From a virus, in the IMG/VR virus record IMGVR_UViG_3300020385_000066, positions 1-22,516 of that record: a stretch of DNA of 22,516 nucleotides; one strand, given 5' to 3'. Shown piece by piece: positions 1 through 5,760 of this stretch (its first letter is position 1; each line of letters opens with the position of its first letter). A model generated the notes under the pieces. That model did not search any database. It was not told the DNA's origin and saw only the letters and a list, made by a program, of their open reading frames with translations. A program made the translations under genes and the position numbers.

Positions 1-684
1 TTGAAGATTTGGGTTAATGACTTATATAAACCTCTAGTTAACTTCTGGCAGCAACTGCAGATGTTTGGACCAGAGATGAAAACTAAATTGCAAGAACTCA
101 AGTCTAAATACCCTGACCCTGTTTCTGCAAAAGTTTTATTCTTAGAATCAAAGGAGTATCTAAACGATGAATCCAATAATGACGCTCTACGGCGTGCTAT
201 CAGTTTTTATATTGTTAATAAGTGCTCTTTTAGTGGTCTCACCGAATCGTCCTCTTTCTCAAAACAAGCAAGTGACTCCAACTTCTCATTGCGAGGAATT
301 GAAAAACTCCCAGGATATTCGCAACTAATTTCTAACTGGAATATTACTAACTACTCATATGATTACCTGATGGACAATGAGGGTGATACCTTTGTCTATC
401 TTGACCCTCCATATGATATCAAGGATAATCTGTATGGTAAGAAAGGTTCAATGCACAAAGGGTTTGACCACGATAGGTTTGCCAAGGATTGTGATGAGTG
501 CTTTATGCCTCAGTTGATTAGTTATAATTCTGACCAACTGGTAAAGGACAGATTTAAGATGTGGAGAACTGGTGAGTTTGATTTGACTTATACTATGCGG
601 TCAGTCGGTGAGTATATGAGAGAACAAAAAGCAAGAAAAGAACTATTACTTTTTAATTATGAAATGTCAAGTAAAACTGTATAA
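1..684 (+). CDS. dam: DNA adenine methylase (Dam-like), 5' end cut by window
   Basis: The C-terminal part of an N6-adenine DNA methyltransferase that would transfer a methyl group from S-adenosylmethionine to adenine in phage DNA. The catalytic motif IV is clear: FVYLDPPYDI at about residues 131-140 of the visible part. The visible N-terminus (NDLYKPLVNFWQQLQ) matches the region just after the SAM-binding FxGxG motif in Dam enzymes, so the gene starts upstream of the window and the leading TTG is an internal Leu codon. The closing codons overlap the next small gene by 26 bases. Phage Dam enzymes are thought to protect DNA or modulate expression; the target site cannot be read from sequence. 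The family is fairly sure, the exact specificity unknown. Confidence 0.85.
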   Translation: MKIWVNDLYKPLVNFWQQLQMFGPEMKTKLQELKSKYPDPVSAKVLFLESKEYLNDESNNDALRRAISFYIVNKCSFSGLTESSSFSKQASDSNFSLRGIEKLPGYSQLISNWNITNYSYDYLMDNEGDTFVYLDPPYDIKDNLYGKKGSMHKGFDHDRFAKDCDECFMPQLISYNSDQLVKDRFKMWRTGEFDLTYTMRSVGEYMREQKARKELLLFNYEMSSKTV

Positions 685-799
685 GGCAGGAACTACTTTT
701 ACTGAAGAGGTAGTTGCTACCGATTACCAAGATGCACGTAAGGTTGCTCTTCATCGCAATCCTGGTGCTAAAATTGTGAGTGTTACTGCAGTATTTTAA
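659..799 (+). CDS. Small conserved-type hypothetical protein, 46 aa
   Basis: A 46-codon frame that starts inside the end of the methylase gene (26-base overlap) and stops three bases before the gp62 start. The protein begins MKCQVKLYKAGTTFTEEVVA and ends in KIVSVTAVF. It alternates hydrophobic and polar residues as a small beta-rich fold would, with a central helical stretch (DYQDARKVALHRNP). No signal peptide or membrane span is visible. There is no strong ribosome-binding site, so translation is probably coupled to the methylase. I do not recognise a function. The tight fit between two core genes and the sensible composition support it as a real gene. Confidence 0.6.
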   Translation: MKCQVKLYKAGTTFTEEVVATDYQDARKVALHRNPGAKIVSVTAVF

Positions 800-802
800 A
801 TA

Positions 803-1171
803 ATGGAATTGAAAGATTGGTTGAACTCAATTAACTTCACCAAGGAGGATTTGTCTGAAGACATAAAATCATATCCTCCATATATTATTAATCGTTGTTT
901 GTCTGGTCATCTTGATTGCGTTCTATTCGCTAATGAGATGAACAAGTATCCTAACTTAGATAAAGATATGCAATATTTATTTTATCTAAATACTTTGAGG
1001 AAAAAGAAGAGATTTTCTCCCTGGCTCCGTAAGGATAAAGTCACGGATTTAGAATGTGTAAAACAATACTATGGTTATAGTAATGAAAAGGCATCACAAG
1101 CTCTGAAGATCCTGACTAAAGACCAGATTAACTTTATTAAACAACGACTTGATATTGGAGGAACAAAATGA
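803..1171 (+). CDS. 62: Clamp-loader small subunit (T4 gp62-like)
   Basis: A 122-residue protein placed directly before RegA, the position of gp62 in T4-like phages (order 44-62-regA). In T4, gp62 and gp44 form the ATP-driven clamp loader that places the gp45 sliding clamp on DNA for the gp43 polymerase. The sequence is helical and charged (start MELKDWLNSINFTKEDL, then a LRKKKRFSPWLRKDK basic patch near residues 65-79) and has no nucleotide-binding motif, as expected because the ATPase is gp44. It is much shorter than T4 gp62 (187 residues). The stop overlaps the RegA start in an ATGA, indicating coupled translation. The call rests on context plus weak similarity. Confidence 0.8.
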   Translation: MELKDWLNSINFTKEDLSEDIKSYPPYIINRCLSGHLDCVLFANEMNKYPNLDKDMQYLFYLNTLRKKKRFSPWLRKDKVTDLECVKQYYGYSNEKASQALKILTKDQINFIKQRLDIGGTK

Positions 1172-1608
1172 CTACTACGGTAGAACCTACAGTAAATTGG
1201 TCTCAGGACCAAATGGTAGAAGTCTTTTTAAATGAACCAGATGATTTTCTCAAAGTTCGTGAGACACTAACTCGTATTGGTGTTGCATCACGTAAGGAGA
1301 AAAAACTATATCAATCTTGCCACATTTTACATAAACAGGGTAAGTATTATATTGTTCATTTTAAAGAACTCTTTGCCCTTGATGGGAAAAGAGCAAACCT
1401 TACTGTAAATGATGTACAACGTCGGAATCGTATTGTTAGATTGCTTTGTGACTGGGGACTTGTAACTGTTTTTGATGAAGAAAGAGTAAGTGATATTGCT
1501 CCATTAAATCAAATCAAAGTCCTGGCATATAAGGATAAAGGCGAATGGATTCTTGAGCAGAAGTATAATATTGGTAAAAAGATTAAACCACAAGAGACAC
1601 CCGAATAA
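1168..1608 (+). CDS. regA: RegA translational repressor
   Basis: A 146-residue homologue of T4 RegA, which binds initiation regions of early phage mRNAs and blocks their translation. The similarity is direct: EPDDFLKVRETLTRIG at about residues 23-38, then LYQSCHILHKQGKYYIVHFKE at about 49-69 and LCDWGLV near residue 92, all of which match T4 RegA. It carries about 15 extra residues at the N-terminus compared with T4. The start at 1168 is preferred because of the strong GGAGG about six bases upstream and the ATGA overlap with gp62; an internal ATG at 1213 would give a T4-length protein but lacks such a site. A strong terminator follows. Confidence 0.95.
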   Translation: MTTTVEPTVNWSQDQMVEVFLNEPDDFLKVRETLTRIGVASRKEKKLYQSCHILHKQGKYYIVHFKELFALDGKRANLTVNDVQRRNRIVRLLCDWGLVTVFDEERVSDIAPLNQIKVLAYKDKGEWILEQKYNIGKKIKPQETPE

Positions 1609-1655
1609 ATAATTGTGTGTCTTTCGTGCGGCACACTCTACAATCGGAAACCCGC

Positions 1656-1681
1656 AGACCCCTTGACAGGGGTCTTTTTTT
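1656..1681 (+). terminator. Rho-independent terminator after regA
   Basis: Stem AGACCCC (1656-1662) pairs perfectly with GGGGTCT (1669-1675) around the loop TTGACA, followed by a T run to 1681. It ends the clamp-loader/regA transcript. The loop is itself a perfect -35 hexamer for the next promoter. Confidence 0.9.
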
Positions 1682-1693
1682 GTGCTATAAATA
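1663..1693 (+). promoter_or_regulatory. Dual promoter: sigma70-like and T4-type late, before ParB-like gene
   Basis: TTGACA (1663-1668), 17 bases, then TATAAA (1686-1691) preceded by TG (extended -10). The same -10 is the first six bases of TATAAATA (1686-1693), the T4 late promoter consensus. The -35 lies in the loop of the upstream terminator. The ParB-like gene could thus be read both by host sigma factor and by the phage late sigma; which is used is inference. Confidence 0.75.
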
Positions 1694-1696
1694 AAC

Positions 1697-1731
1697 CAGT
1701 TCCGCAAAGCGTGCAACACCGCTAGGAACTG
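1697..1731 (+). promoter_or_regulatory. Hairpin in leader of ParB-like gene
   Basis: Arms CAGTTCC (1697-1703) and GGAACTG (1725-1731) are a perfect inverted repeat, with an inner stem AGCG/CGCT (1708-1711 with 1720-1723) around an eight-base loop. The expected transcription start (about 1698-1700) falls at its left edge, so the hairpin would cap the 5' end of the mRNA. A stability or translation role is possible but unproven. Confidence 0.55.
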
Positions 1732-1754
1732 CAAAAAAACTACGGAGAATATCC

Positions 1755-2768
1755 ATGGCAAATTTCACTAAACCGCTTGAGGCGGTTATGAATGTCCTGT
1801 CCCTTGTTGCTGGATTTATCGCACAAGGTATTTCAGGAATACGAAAAAAATTTACTCAAGATGACTTTCTTCCTGTCGTCTATGTTCCTATCAAAGACCT
1901 TAAAGTTGATCCTAAGTATCAGAGATTGATCAACGTCAATTTTATCAAGAAGGCAGTGGAGTTTGATCCCCTTCTTGTTAAACCTCTTTCAGTCTTCAAA
2001 CGTCCAAACGGTGACCTGATGGTCGTTGATGGACAGCATACTACAGTCCTTGCAGCGACTTATGTTGAAGACCCGGAAAACTTTGAACTTCCTTGTCAGA
2101 TCCAAGAACATCCTGTTGACTTTACTATTGAGAAGTGTGAAAAGGCAGAAGCAGCATACTTCAAGCGTTTTAATTCACTCCGAAACACTGTGAGTGCAGT
2201 TGCAAAGTTGCGTGCTGACATCGCACAAGGTGCTAAGTATGCTCTCGATACTGAAGAGAGTTTCCAAAGTCTTAATGTTCATGTTGAGGGTATCGGAGCG
2301 CCTGATGATGGCATCAACTCTGTTTATGGTTATGATAAATTGAAGAGGGCTATTGGTAAGTATGGCAACACTCTAGTCAAGACTGCTGTAGATGCATACA
2401 AGGTTCACAACACCACAGACGGCAACAAATGGACACAACCACTTAATGGCGGCATGATCTTTGGTCTTACTGCAACCTATCATTTTCTTGATAACTATGT
2501 GGGTGATGGTAAGAAGCGTGAAGGTTTCCTTGACTTCCTTAATAACCGTCTTGCCAAGCGTTCTGTTGAAAAGTATGTATTGAAGACGCAAGGACCTCAG
2601 ATGGATGTTTTAATTCTTCAAAACATTCTTGACCAGTATAACAACCTTGTGGAACAAGATGTTCTAGACTATCCATCCATTGGTATGGAGAAAGAAAACT
2701 CTAAGTGGAAGGCATGGAGGGAAGATCCTATCCATGGCACACCTAAGGATGAGGATTCTGAGGACTGA
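1755..2768 (+). CDS. ParB/sulfiredoxin-fold domain protein
   Basis: A 337-residue protein with an N-terminal ParB-like domain. After a hydrophobic leader segment (residues about 10-27), residues about 41-50 (VVYVPIKDLK) give the typical first strand and about 90-98 (MVVDGQHTT) match the DGxHR-type motif of ParB-like proteins, with Gln-His-Thr in place of His-Arg. Such domains occur in DNA partition proteins, nucleases and small modifying enzymes, so the activity cannot be fixed. The rest is mixed helical with an acidic C-terminal tail (DEDSED). The start has GGAG seven bases upstream. It sits alone between two terminators, with its own late-type promoter. Probable role: late function, unknown. 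Confidence 0.75.
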   Translation: MANFTKPLEAVMNVLSLVAGFIAQGISGIRKKFTQDDFLPVVYVPIKDLKVDPKYQRLINVNFIKKAVEFDPLLVKPLSVFKRPNGDLMVVDGQHTTVLAATYVEDPENFELPCQIQEHPVDFTIEKCEKAEAAYFKRFNSLRNTVSAVAKLRADIAQGAKYALDTEESFQSLNVHVEGIGAPDDGINSVYGYDKLKRAIGKYGNTLVKTAVDAYKVHNTTDGNKWTQPLNGGMIFGLTATYHFLDNYVGDGKKREGFLDFLNNRLAKRSVEKYVLKTQGPQMDVLILQNILDQYNNLVEQDVLDYPSIGMEKENSKWKAWREDPIHGTPKDEDSED

Positions 2769-2785
2769 TAACCGAATAATAATCT

Positions 2786-2810
2786 ACGGGGTTTACTACC
2801 CCGTTTTTTT
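2786..2810 (+). terminator. Rho-independent terminator after ParB-like gene
   Basis: ACGGGGT (2786-2792) pairs with ACCCCGT (2798-2804) around TTACT, followed by a run of seven T (2804-2810). It ends the ParB-like transcript just before the Hsp20 late promoter. Confidence 0.9.
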
Positions 2811-2821
2811 ATGTTCTATGT

Positions 2822-2829
2822 TATAAATA
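2822..2829 (+). promoter_or_regulatory. T4-type late promoter before hsp20
   Basis: A perfect TATAAATA octamer, 57 bases before the chosen Hsp20 start and directly after a terminator. TG sits just upstream, but there is no -35 hexamer at 17 bases, which favours late-sigma rather than sigma70 use. Confidence 0.8.
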
Positions 2830-2886
2830 TACCGGATGCCTTCGGGGTCCACAAAACACAAACTCGCTTTTAAAGGAGCTACAATA

Positions 2887-3321
2887 ATGGGAAACCTTGC
2901 ACGGTATACTGCTGCGGACTTGCCTGCGTTGATGGAACGTATAAATAGGAATAGTATTGGTATGGATGAATACTTCGATAGGTTGTTTGCTCTTCACGAA
3001 ACAACTAAGAATTATCCACCATTTAATCTAGTCACGGTCAGCAACGTAGAATCGAGACTAGAACTAGCACTAGCAGGATTTAAAAAGAAAGAAGTAAATG
3101 TCTACACACAAGACGGAAAACTTTTTGTCGAAGGACAAAAAGAGGATACCGAAACAGAAACCACTTATGTCCACAGAGGAATGGCTCAACGATCTTTCAC
3201 CAGATCTTGGACATTGGCAGATGATACGGAAGTTAGATCAGTTGAATTTGAGGATGGGTTATTAAGTATTGTTATGGGTAGAATTGTGCCAGAACATCAT
3301 CAAAGAAAAGTTTGGTTCTAA
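2887..3321 (+). CDS. hsp20: Small heat-shock protein Hsp20 (alpha-crystallin family)
   Basis: A 144-residue Hsp20 chaperone, an ATP-independent holdase that binds unfolding proteins. Hsp20 is a signature gene of T4-like cyanophages. The alpha-crystallin domain runs from about residue 44 (FNLVTVSNVESRLELALAGF) through KKEVNVYTQDGKLFVEGQK and a Gly-Leu-Leu-Ser-Ile strand (DGLLSIVM) near the C-terminus. The usual C-terminal I-x-I anchor is not obvious; the tail is RIVPEHHQRKVWF. The start at 2887 is preferred over the in-frame ATG at 2836 because AAAGGAG lies seven bases upstream. It is expressed from a late promoter, and the purC promoter begins within its last codons. Confidence 0.92.
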   Translation: MGNLARYTAADLPALMERINRNSIGMDEYFDRLFALHETTKNYPPFNLVTVSNVESRLELALAGFKKKEVNVYTQDGKLFVEGQKEDTETETTYVHRGMAQRSFTRSWTLADDTEVRSVEFEDGLLSIVMGRIVPEHHQRKVWF

Positions 3322-3340
3322 TTGACATCTGTGCTATAAT
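3312..3340 (+). promoter_or_regulatory. Extended -10 promoter for purC
   Basis: TTGGTT (3312-3317), 17 bases, then TGC plus a perfect TATAAT (3335-3340). The expected start is near 3347, giving a leader of about 20 bases with no clear ribosome-binding site. The -35 lies in the end of hsp20, and the start falls inside the terminator hairpin listed next. Confidence 0.75.
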
Positions 3341-3366
3341 AGAGGGTGATAAAACACCCTCTTTTT
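3341..3366 (+). terminator. Terminator hairpin overlapping the purC transcription start
   Basis: AGAGGGTG (3341-3348) pairs perfectly with CACCCTCT (3355-3362) around ATAAAA, with the T run reaching 3366, one base before the purC ATG. Transcripts from hsp20 would contain the whole hairpin; those started at the purC promoter would lack most of its left arm. Confidence 0.85.
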
Positions 3367-4065
3367 ATGGAAGTAATTATTGAAGGTAAAGTTAAAACGG
3401 TTTATCAGGGAGATGATGCTGATCGTGTAATTATAGAATATCATGATAAAGTAACTGCCGGTAATGGTGAGATGGTTGATCATCCTTTAGGAAAAGGATC
3501 CCTCTGCTGTAGTATCTCATCCATTATCTTTGAGAAACTTGCCAAAGAAAATATTCCAACTCATTATATCAATATGGTTGGTGCTAACAAGATGATCTGT
3601 AAGAAGGTAAGTATTGTTCCCCTAGAAGTTATTTGTAGGAATCGTGCTGCTGGATCTATTGTTCGGGAAACAACTCTAATAGAAGGTGCTCCACTTCCAC
3701 AACCGATTGTTGAGTTCTTTCTGAAGGATGATAGCAAGCACGATCCTCTCCTAACACCAGACCGTGTTCGTCTGATGGGATATAATCCTGAACCTTTCAT
3801 TGAGATGACACTACGGATTAATGATTATCTCCGGCAGATGTTCTACATCTTGGGTATTGACCTTGTAGATTTTAAGGTTGAGTATGGTTATGATGCTCAT
3901 GGTGATTTGTATCTTGCTGATGAGATTAGTCCTGATAGTATGAGACTATGGAAGATTGGTAGTGATGAGAGATTTGATAAGGATTTGTTCAGAAAAGATG
4001 AGGGAGATATCGTTCCTGCTTATCGTGAGATTCTAGATAGACTGCAACCGCTTGCTATTCAATGA
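3367..4065 (+). CDS. purC: SAICAR synthetase (phosphoribosylaminoimidazole-succinocarboxamide synthase)
   Basis: PurC joins CAIR and aspartate using ATP to give SAICAR, a step in purine nucleotide synthesis. The 232-residue length fits bacterial PurC. Signature segments are visible: GKVKTVY near the N-terminus, VPLEVICRNRAAGSIVRE around residues 85-102, LVDFKVEYGYD near 175 and LADEISPDSMRLW near 190. I start at the ATG 3367 rather than an in-frame GTG at 3346, because the GTG lies inside the hairpin and the ATG gives the normal PurC N-terminus. The stop overlaps the next gene as ATGA. With purM downstream it would raise purine supply during infection. It is an auxiliary metabolic gene known in cyanophages. 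Confidence 0.95.
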   Translation: MEVIIEGKVKTVYQGDDADRVIIEYHDKVTAGNGEMVDHPLGKGSLCCSISSIIFEKLAKENIPTHYINMVGANKMICKKVSIVPLEVICRNRAAGSIVRETTLIEGAPLPQPIVEFFLKDDSKHDPLLTPDRVRLMGYNPEPFIEMTLRINDYLRQMFYILGIDLVDFKVEYGYDAHGDLYLADEISPDSMRLWKIGSDERFDKDLFRKDEGDIVPAYREILDRLQPLAIQ

Positions 4066-4331
4066 AACACCATATCCCTGATGAGATTAGAAAGAGTTGC
4101 TTTACTTGCTTCGGTAGTTTAAATTCAGCAGAGAGAGCAGTTGTTTTACTTGGTGATGAAGCATATCGTGAGTCACTAGACCTTGACAATGATGATGCTC
4201 CCTGCTGGCAGATTCCAAGTGGAGAACACTCTACTTTTGCTGGATGGAATCCTCAGTGTGTACCCACCATGGATTACATAGTATGGAAATTAAAACGTCG
4301 TGAACAAATTGCGAAAGGAGAAATACATTAA
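4062..4331 (+). CDS. Unknown 89-aa Cys-containing protein between purC and purM
   Basis: A small soluble protein overlapping purC by ATGA and purM by one base (TAATG), so it is coupled on both sides to purine synthesis genes. It has a CxxC pair (SCFTCF, Cys13 and Cys16) and two further cysteines (Cys48, Cys66), which could bind a metal or form disulfides. A Trp/Gly-rich middle (CWQIPSGEHSTFAGWNPQC) precedes a basic helical tail (VWKLKRREQIAKGE). I see no known enzyme motif. The operon position suggests a link to purine metabolism, but this is inference only. Confidence 0.75.
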   Translation: MKHHIPDEIRKSCFTCFGSLNSAERAVVLLGDEAYRESLDLDNDDAPCWQIPSGEHSTFAGWNPQCVPTMDYIVWKLKRREQIAKGEIH

Positions 4332-5251
4332 TGGACTACAAAACTTCTGGTGTTGATATTGAAAAGGGTAGAGCATTTGTAGAGCATCTCAAAATTGTGG
4401 CACCTACCATTGGTGGGTTTAATGGAACGATGGAAATTCCATCAGGATATGAGAAACCTGTCTTAGTATCTGGTGCTGATGGTGTCGGAACTAAAATTAA
4501 TATTTGTAGGATTGCTTTTGATTACTCCACCATTGGCCAAGATTTAGTTGCAATGTGTGTCAATGATGTAATCTGTAGTGGTGCTAAACCATTATATTTT
4601 CTAGACTACGTTTCTACCAAATCAATCGACTCTAATGTTAATGACATTGTGCATGGAGTTGTTGAAGGATGTGAGATTGCTGGTATGGAACTCCTAGGTG
4701 GAGAAACTGCAGAGCATTTCAGGGCACACGATTATGACCTTGCTGGTTTCTGTACTGGTATTGTAGAGAAGAATGATATTGTTGATGGCAGTAACATCAG
4801 GGCAGGTGATGTAGTCATTGGTATTGAGAGCAGTGGACTGCATAGTAATGGATACACTCTTGTCAATGATATGTTGTCAAAACATAAGATTTTTTATAAA
4901 GAGATGCCTGAGTTGCTAACACCAACTACCATCTATGCCCCTCTCGTTCAGAACCTGTTAGATGAGGTGCCTATCTTGGGTATGGCACACATTACGGGCG
5001 GAGGACTGCCTGAGAACCTCCCACGATGCCTTCCAGCAGGTCTTACAGTTGACGTTGATTACTCTGCTTGGGAACGACCAGAACTCTTCACCAAGATTCA
5101 GAAGGCAGGAGACATTGCCGAGGAAGAGATGAGAAACGTATTTAATCTTGGTATTGGGTTTTGTCTAGTTGTTCCACCAGACGTGGTAGCAGACACTCAG
5201 TCTCTTATCAATATGAAGTCTTGGGTGCTTGGAAATGTCCGAGAACAATAA
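4331..5251 (+). CDS. purM: AIR synthetase (phosphoribosylformylglycinamidine cyclo-ligase)
   Basis: PurM closes the imidazole ring, turning FGAM into AIR with ATP. The 306-residue protein has the family hallmarks in order: SGADGVGTKI near residue 47, DLVAMCVNDVICSGAKPL near 70, LGGETAEH near 122, IGIESSGLHSNGYTLV near 165 and HITGGGLPENLPR near 222. It is somewhat shorter than typical bacterial PurM (about 345), with a trimmed C-terminus, but no motif is missing. The ATG overlaps the preceding stop by one base and is preceded by AAAGGAG (4315-4321). It completes the purC-unknown-purM operon. Confidence 0.95.
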   Translation: MDYKTSGVDIEKGRAFVEHLKIVAPTIGGFNGTMEIPSGYEKPVLVSGADGVGTKINICRIAFDYSTIGQDLVAMCVNDVICSGAKPLYFLDYVSTKSIDSNVNDIVHGVVEGCEIAGMELLGGETAEHFRAHDYDLAGFCTGIVEKNDIVDGSNIRAGDVVIGIESSGLHSNGYTLVNDMLSKHKIFYKEMPELLTPTTIYAPLVQNLLDEVPILGMAHITGGGLPENLPRCLPAGLTVDVDYSAWERPELFTKIQKAGDIAEEEMRNVFNLGIGFCLVVPPDVVADTQSLINMKSWVLGNVREQ

Positions 5252-5264
5252 CAATTTTTTGCTA

Positions 5265-5298
5265 TTGTTGATACAGAAGTGTATCACTATGATACACT
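5265..5298 (+). promoter_or_regulatory. Promoter covered by a 9-bp palindrome (candidate operator)
   Basis: TTGTTG (5265-5270), 17 bases, TATGAT (5288-5293) forms a moderate promoter. Over its -10 lies a perfect inverted repeat: AGTGTATCA (5278-5286), spacer CTA, TGATACACT (5290-5298). A third half-site TGATAC (5269-5274) sits exactly 21 bp before the one at 5290. A further TATAAT occurs at 5298-5303. This has the look of a repressor site controlling the tiny genes downstream. There is no T run, so it is not a terminator. Confidence 0.55.
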
Positions 5299-5336
5299 AT
5301 AATCTATATAATTATGTAATCGATTAGGAGGTATTA

Positions 5337-5420
5337 ATGAACTTCACCACAACTGCCTTAGCAGCTGGAACTCTAATGACTATTTTTATCGGAGTTCCCC
5401 TTACTACATTTGTTTATTAG
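5337..5420 (+). CDS. Tiny single-span membrane peptide, 27 aa
   Basis: A 27-codon frame with an excellent ribosome-binding site, AGGAGGT (5326-5332), four bases before the ATG. The peptide is one hydrophobic helix from about residue 7 (ALAAGTLMTIFIGVPLTTFV) with a short polar N-terminus (MNFTTT), and ends at Tyr. It has the size of the smallest photosystem or cytochrome b6f subunits, but I could not match it to any of these. Its likely location is a membrane, perhaps the host thylakoid or inner membrane. It follows a promoter with a palindrome and is paired with a second tiny membrane frame. Confidence 0.6.
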   Translation: MNFTTTALAAGTLMTIFIGVPLTTFVY

Positions 5421-5423
5421 TAT

Positions 5424-5498
5424 ATGGAAATCTTAGTAACCTTAGCCATTTTTGGAGCAGTAATGAGTGGAGCATTTGCACTAACGCCTAAAAAGTAA
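5424..5498 (+). CDS. Tiny single-span membrane peptide, 24 aa
   Basis: Starts three bases after the previous tiny gene. The 24 residues form one hydrophobic span (ILVTLAIFGAVMSGAFAL) with an acidic N-terminus (ME) and a TPKK tail, a pattern that would place the C-terminus on the cytoplasmic side. No ribosome-binding site is evident, so translation may be coupled to the preceding frame. Function unknown; a small membrane subunit, a lysis helper or a host-membrane modifier are all possible. Being so short, it could be spurious, but the composition and tight spacing favour a real gene. Confidence 0.5.
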   Translation: MEILVTLAIFGAVMSGAFALTPKK

Positions 5499-5533
5499 AT
5501 ACTAAATAAAAATGAATATCGTCGTCGCAGACG

Positions 5534-5575
5534 GAGGGGAAACTGGCCAAATCCAGTTGACGCCCCTCTTTTTTA
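5534..5575 (+). terminator. Two-part Rho-independent terminator
   Basis: Outer stem GAGGGG (5534-5539) with CCCCTC (5563-5568) and inner stem AACTGG (5541-5546) with CCAGTT (5553-5558), followed by T5569-5574. It ends the tiny-gene transcript and carries the next promoter's -35 on its descending side. Confidence 0.85.
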
Positions 5576-5585
5576 TTGCTATAAT
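5557..5585 (+). promoter_or_regulatory. Sigma70-like extended -10 promoter
   Basis: TTGACG (5557-5562), 17 bases, TGC plus perfect TATAAT (5580-5585). The -35 is inside the terminator stem. The expected start is near 5592, about 12 bases before the chosen ATG at 5605. It probably drives the 5605-8804 group, including the polymerase. Confidence 0.8.
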
Positions 5586-5604
5586 TAACCTAATGGAGAA
5601 CTGC

Positions 5605-5760
5605 ATGTCCAAGAAATTCAAAAAAACTGACAGTAAAGGTCGTGAAGAACTTTGGGAGTGGGAAGAAACTCCTGAGGTAACTAAAGCAGTTGCCCGTCTT
5701 CATGAAACTATTCGTGAACTTGAAAAGAAAAATGCACCTGATTATGGAGTAGGAAAATGA
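5605..5760 (+). CDS. Small charged hypothetical protein, 51 aa
   Basis: A 51-residue highly charged protein (start MSKKFKKTDSKGREELWEWE, then a helix VTKAVARLHETIRELEKK). I start at 5605, with GGAG (5595-5598) seven bases upstream; an in-frame ATG at 5593 is possible, but lies almost at the expected transcription start. The frame stays open further upstream through the terminator, which is not coding. The stop overlaps the next gene as ATGA. No known domain. First gene of the polymerase operon. Confidence 0.65.
   Translation: MSKKFKKTDSKGREELWEWEETPEVTKAVARLHETIRELEKKNAPDYGVGK

Noticed and set aside
1604-1611. Late promoter AATAAATA at the regA stop
   Set aside because: It is formed by the stop codon and no gene starts within 140 bases; a perfect late promoter lies nearer the ParB-like gene.
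1612-1642. Interrupted inverted repeat (ATTGT...ACAAT with GTGT/CACA inside) after regA
   Set aside because: Short, bulged arms with no T run; too weak to call, and a strong terminator follows directly.
3322-3340. TTGACA at 3322-3327 as the -35 of the purC promoter
   Set aside because: Only seven bases separate it from TATAAT. TTGGTT at 3312-3317 has the proper 17-base spacing, and the TG extension can make up for a weak -35.
3346-3369. GTG start for purC at 3346
   Set aside because: It falls inside the terminator hairpin at or before the expected transcription start; ATG 3367 gives the normal PurC N-terminus.
5280-5296. NtcA (nitrogen regulator) box at TGTA...TACA in the palindrome
   Set aside because: The canonical NtcA site has eight bases between GTA and TAC; here there are nine, and no TAN3T -10 lies at the usual distance downstream. 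The operator idea is kept without naming NtcA.
5337-5498. Assigning the tiny peptides to known photosystem or cytochrome b6f subunits
   Set aside because: Compared from memory with PetN, PetL, PetG, PetM, PsbM, PsbN and PsbT; none shares more than general hydrophobicity.
5512-5604. Upstream extension of the 51-residue protein from ATG 5512
   Set aside because: The stretch is a terminator and promoter; the open frame there is chance.
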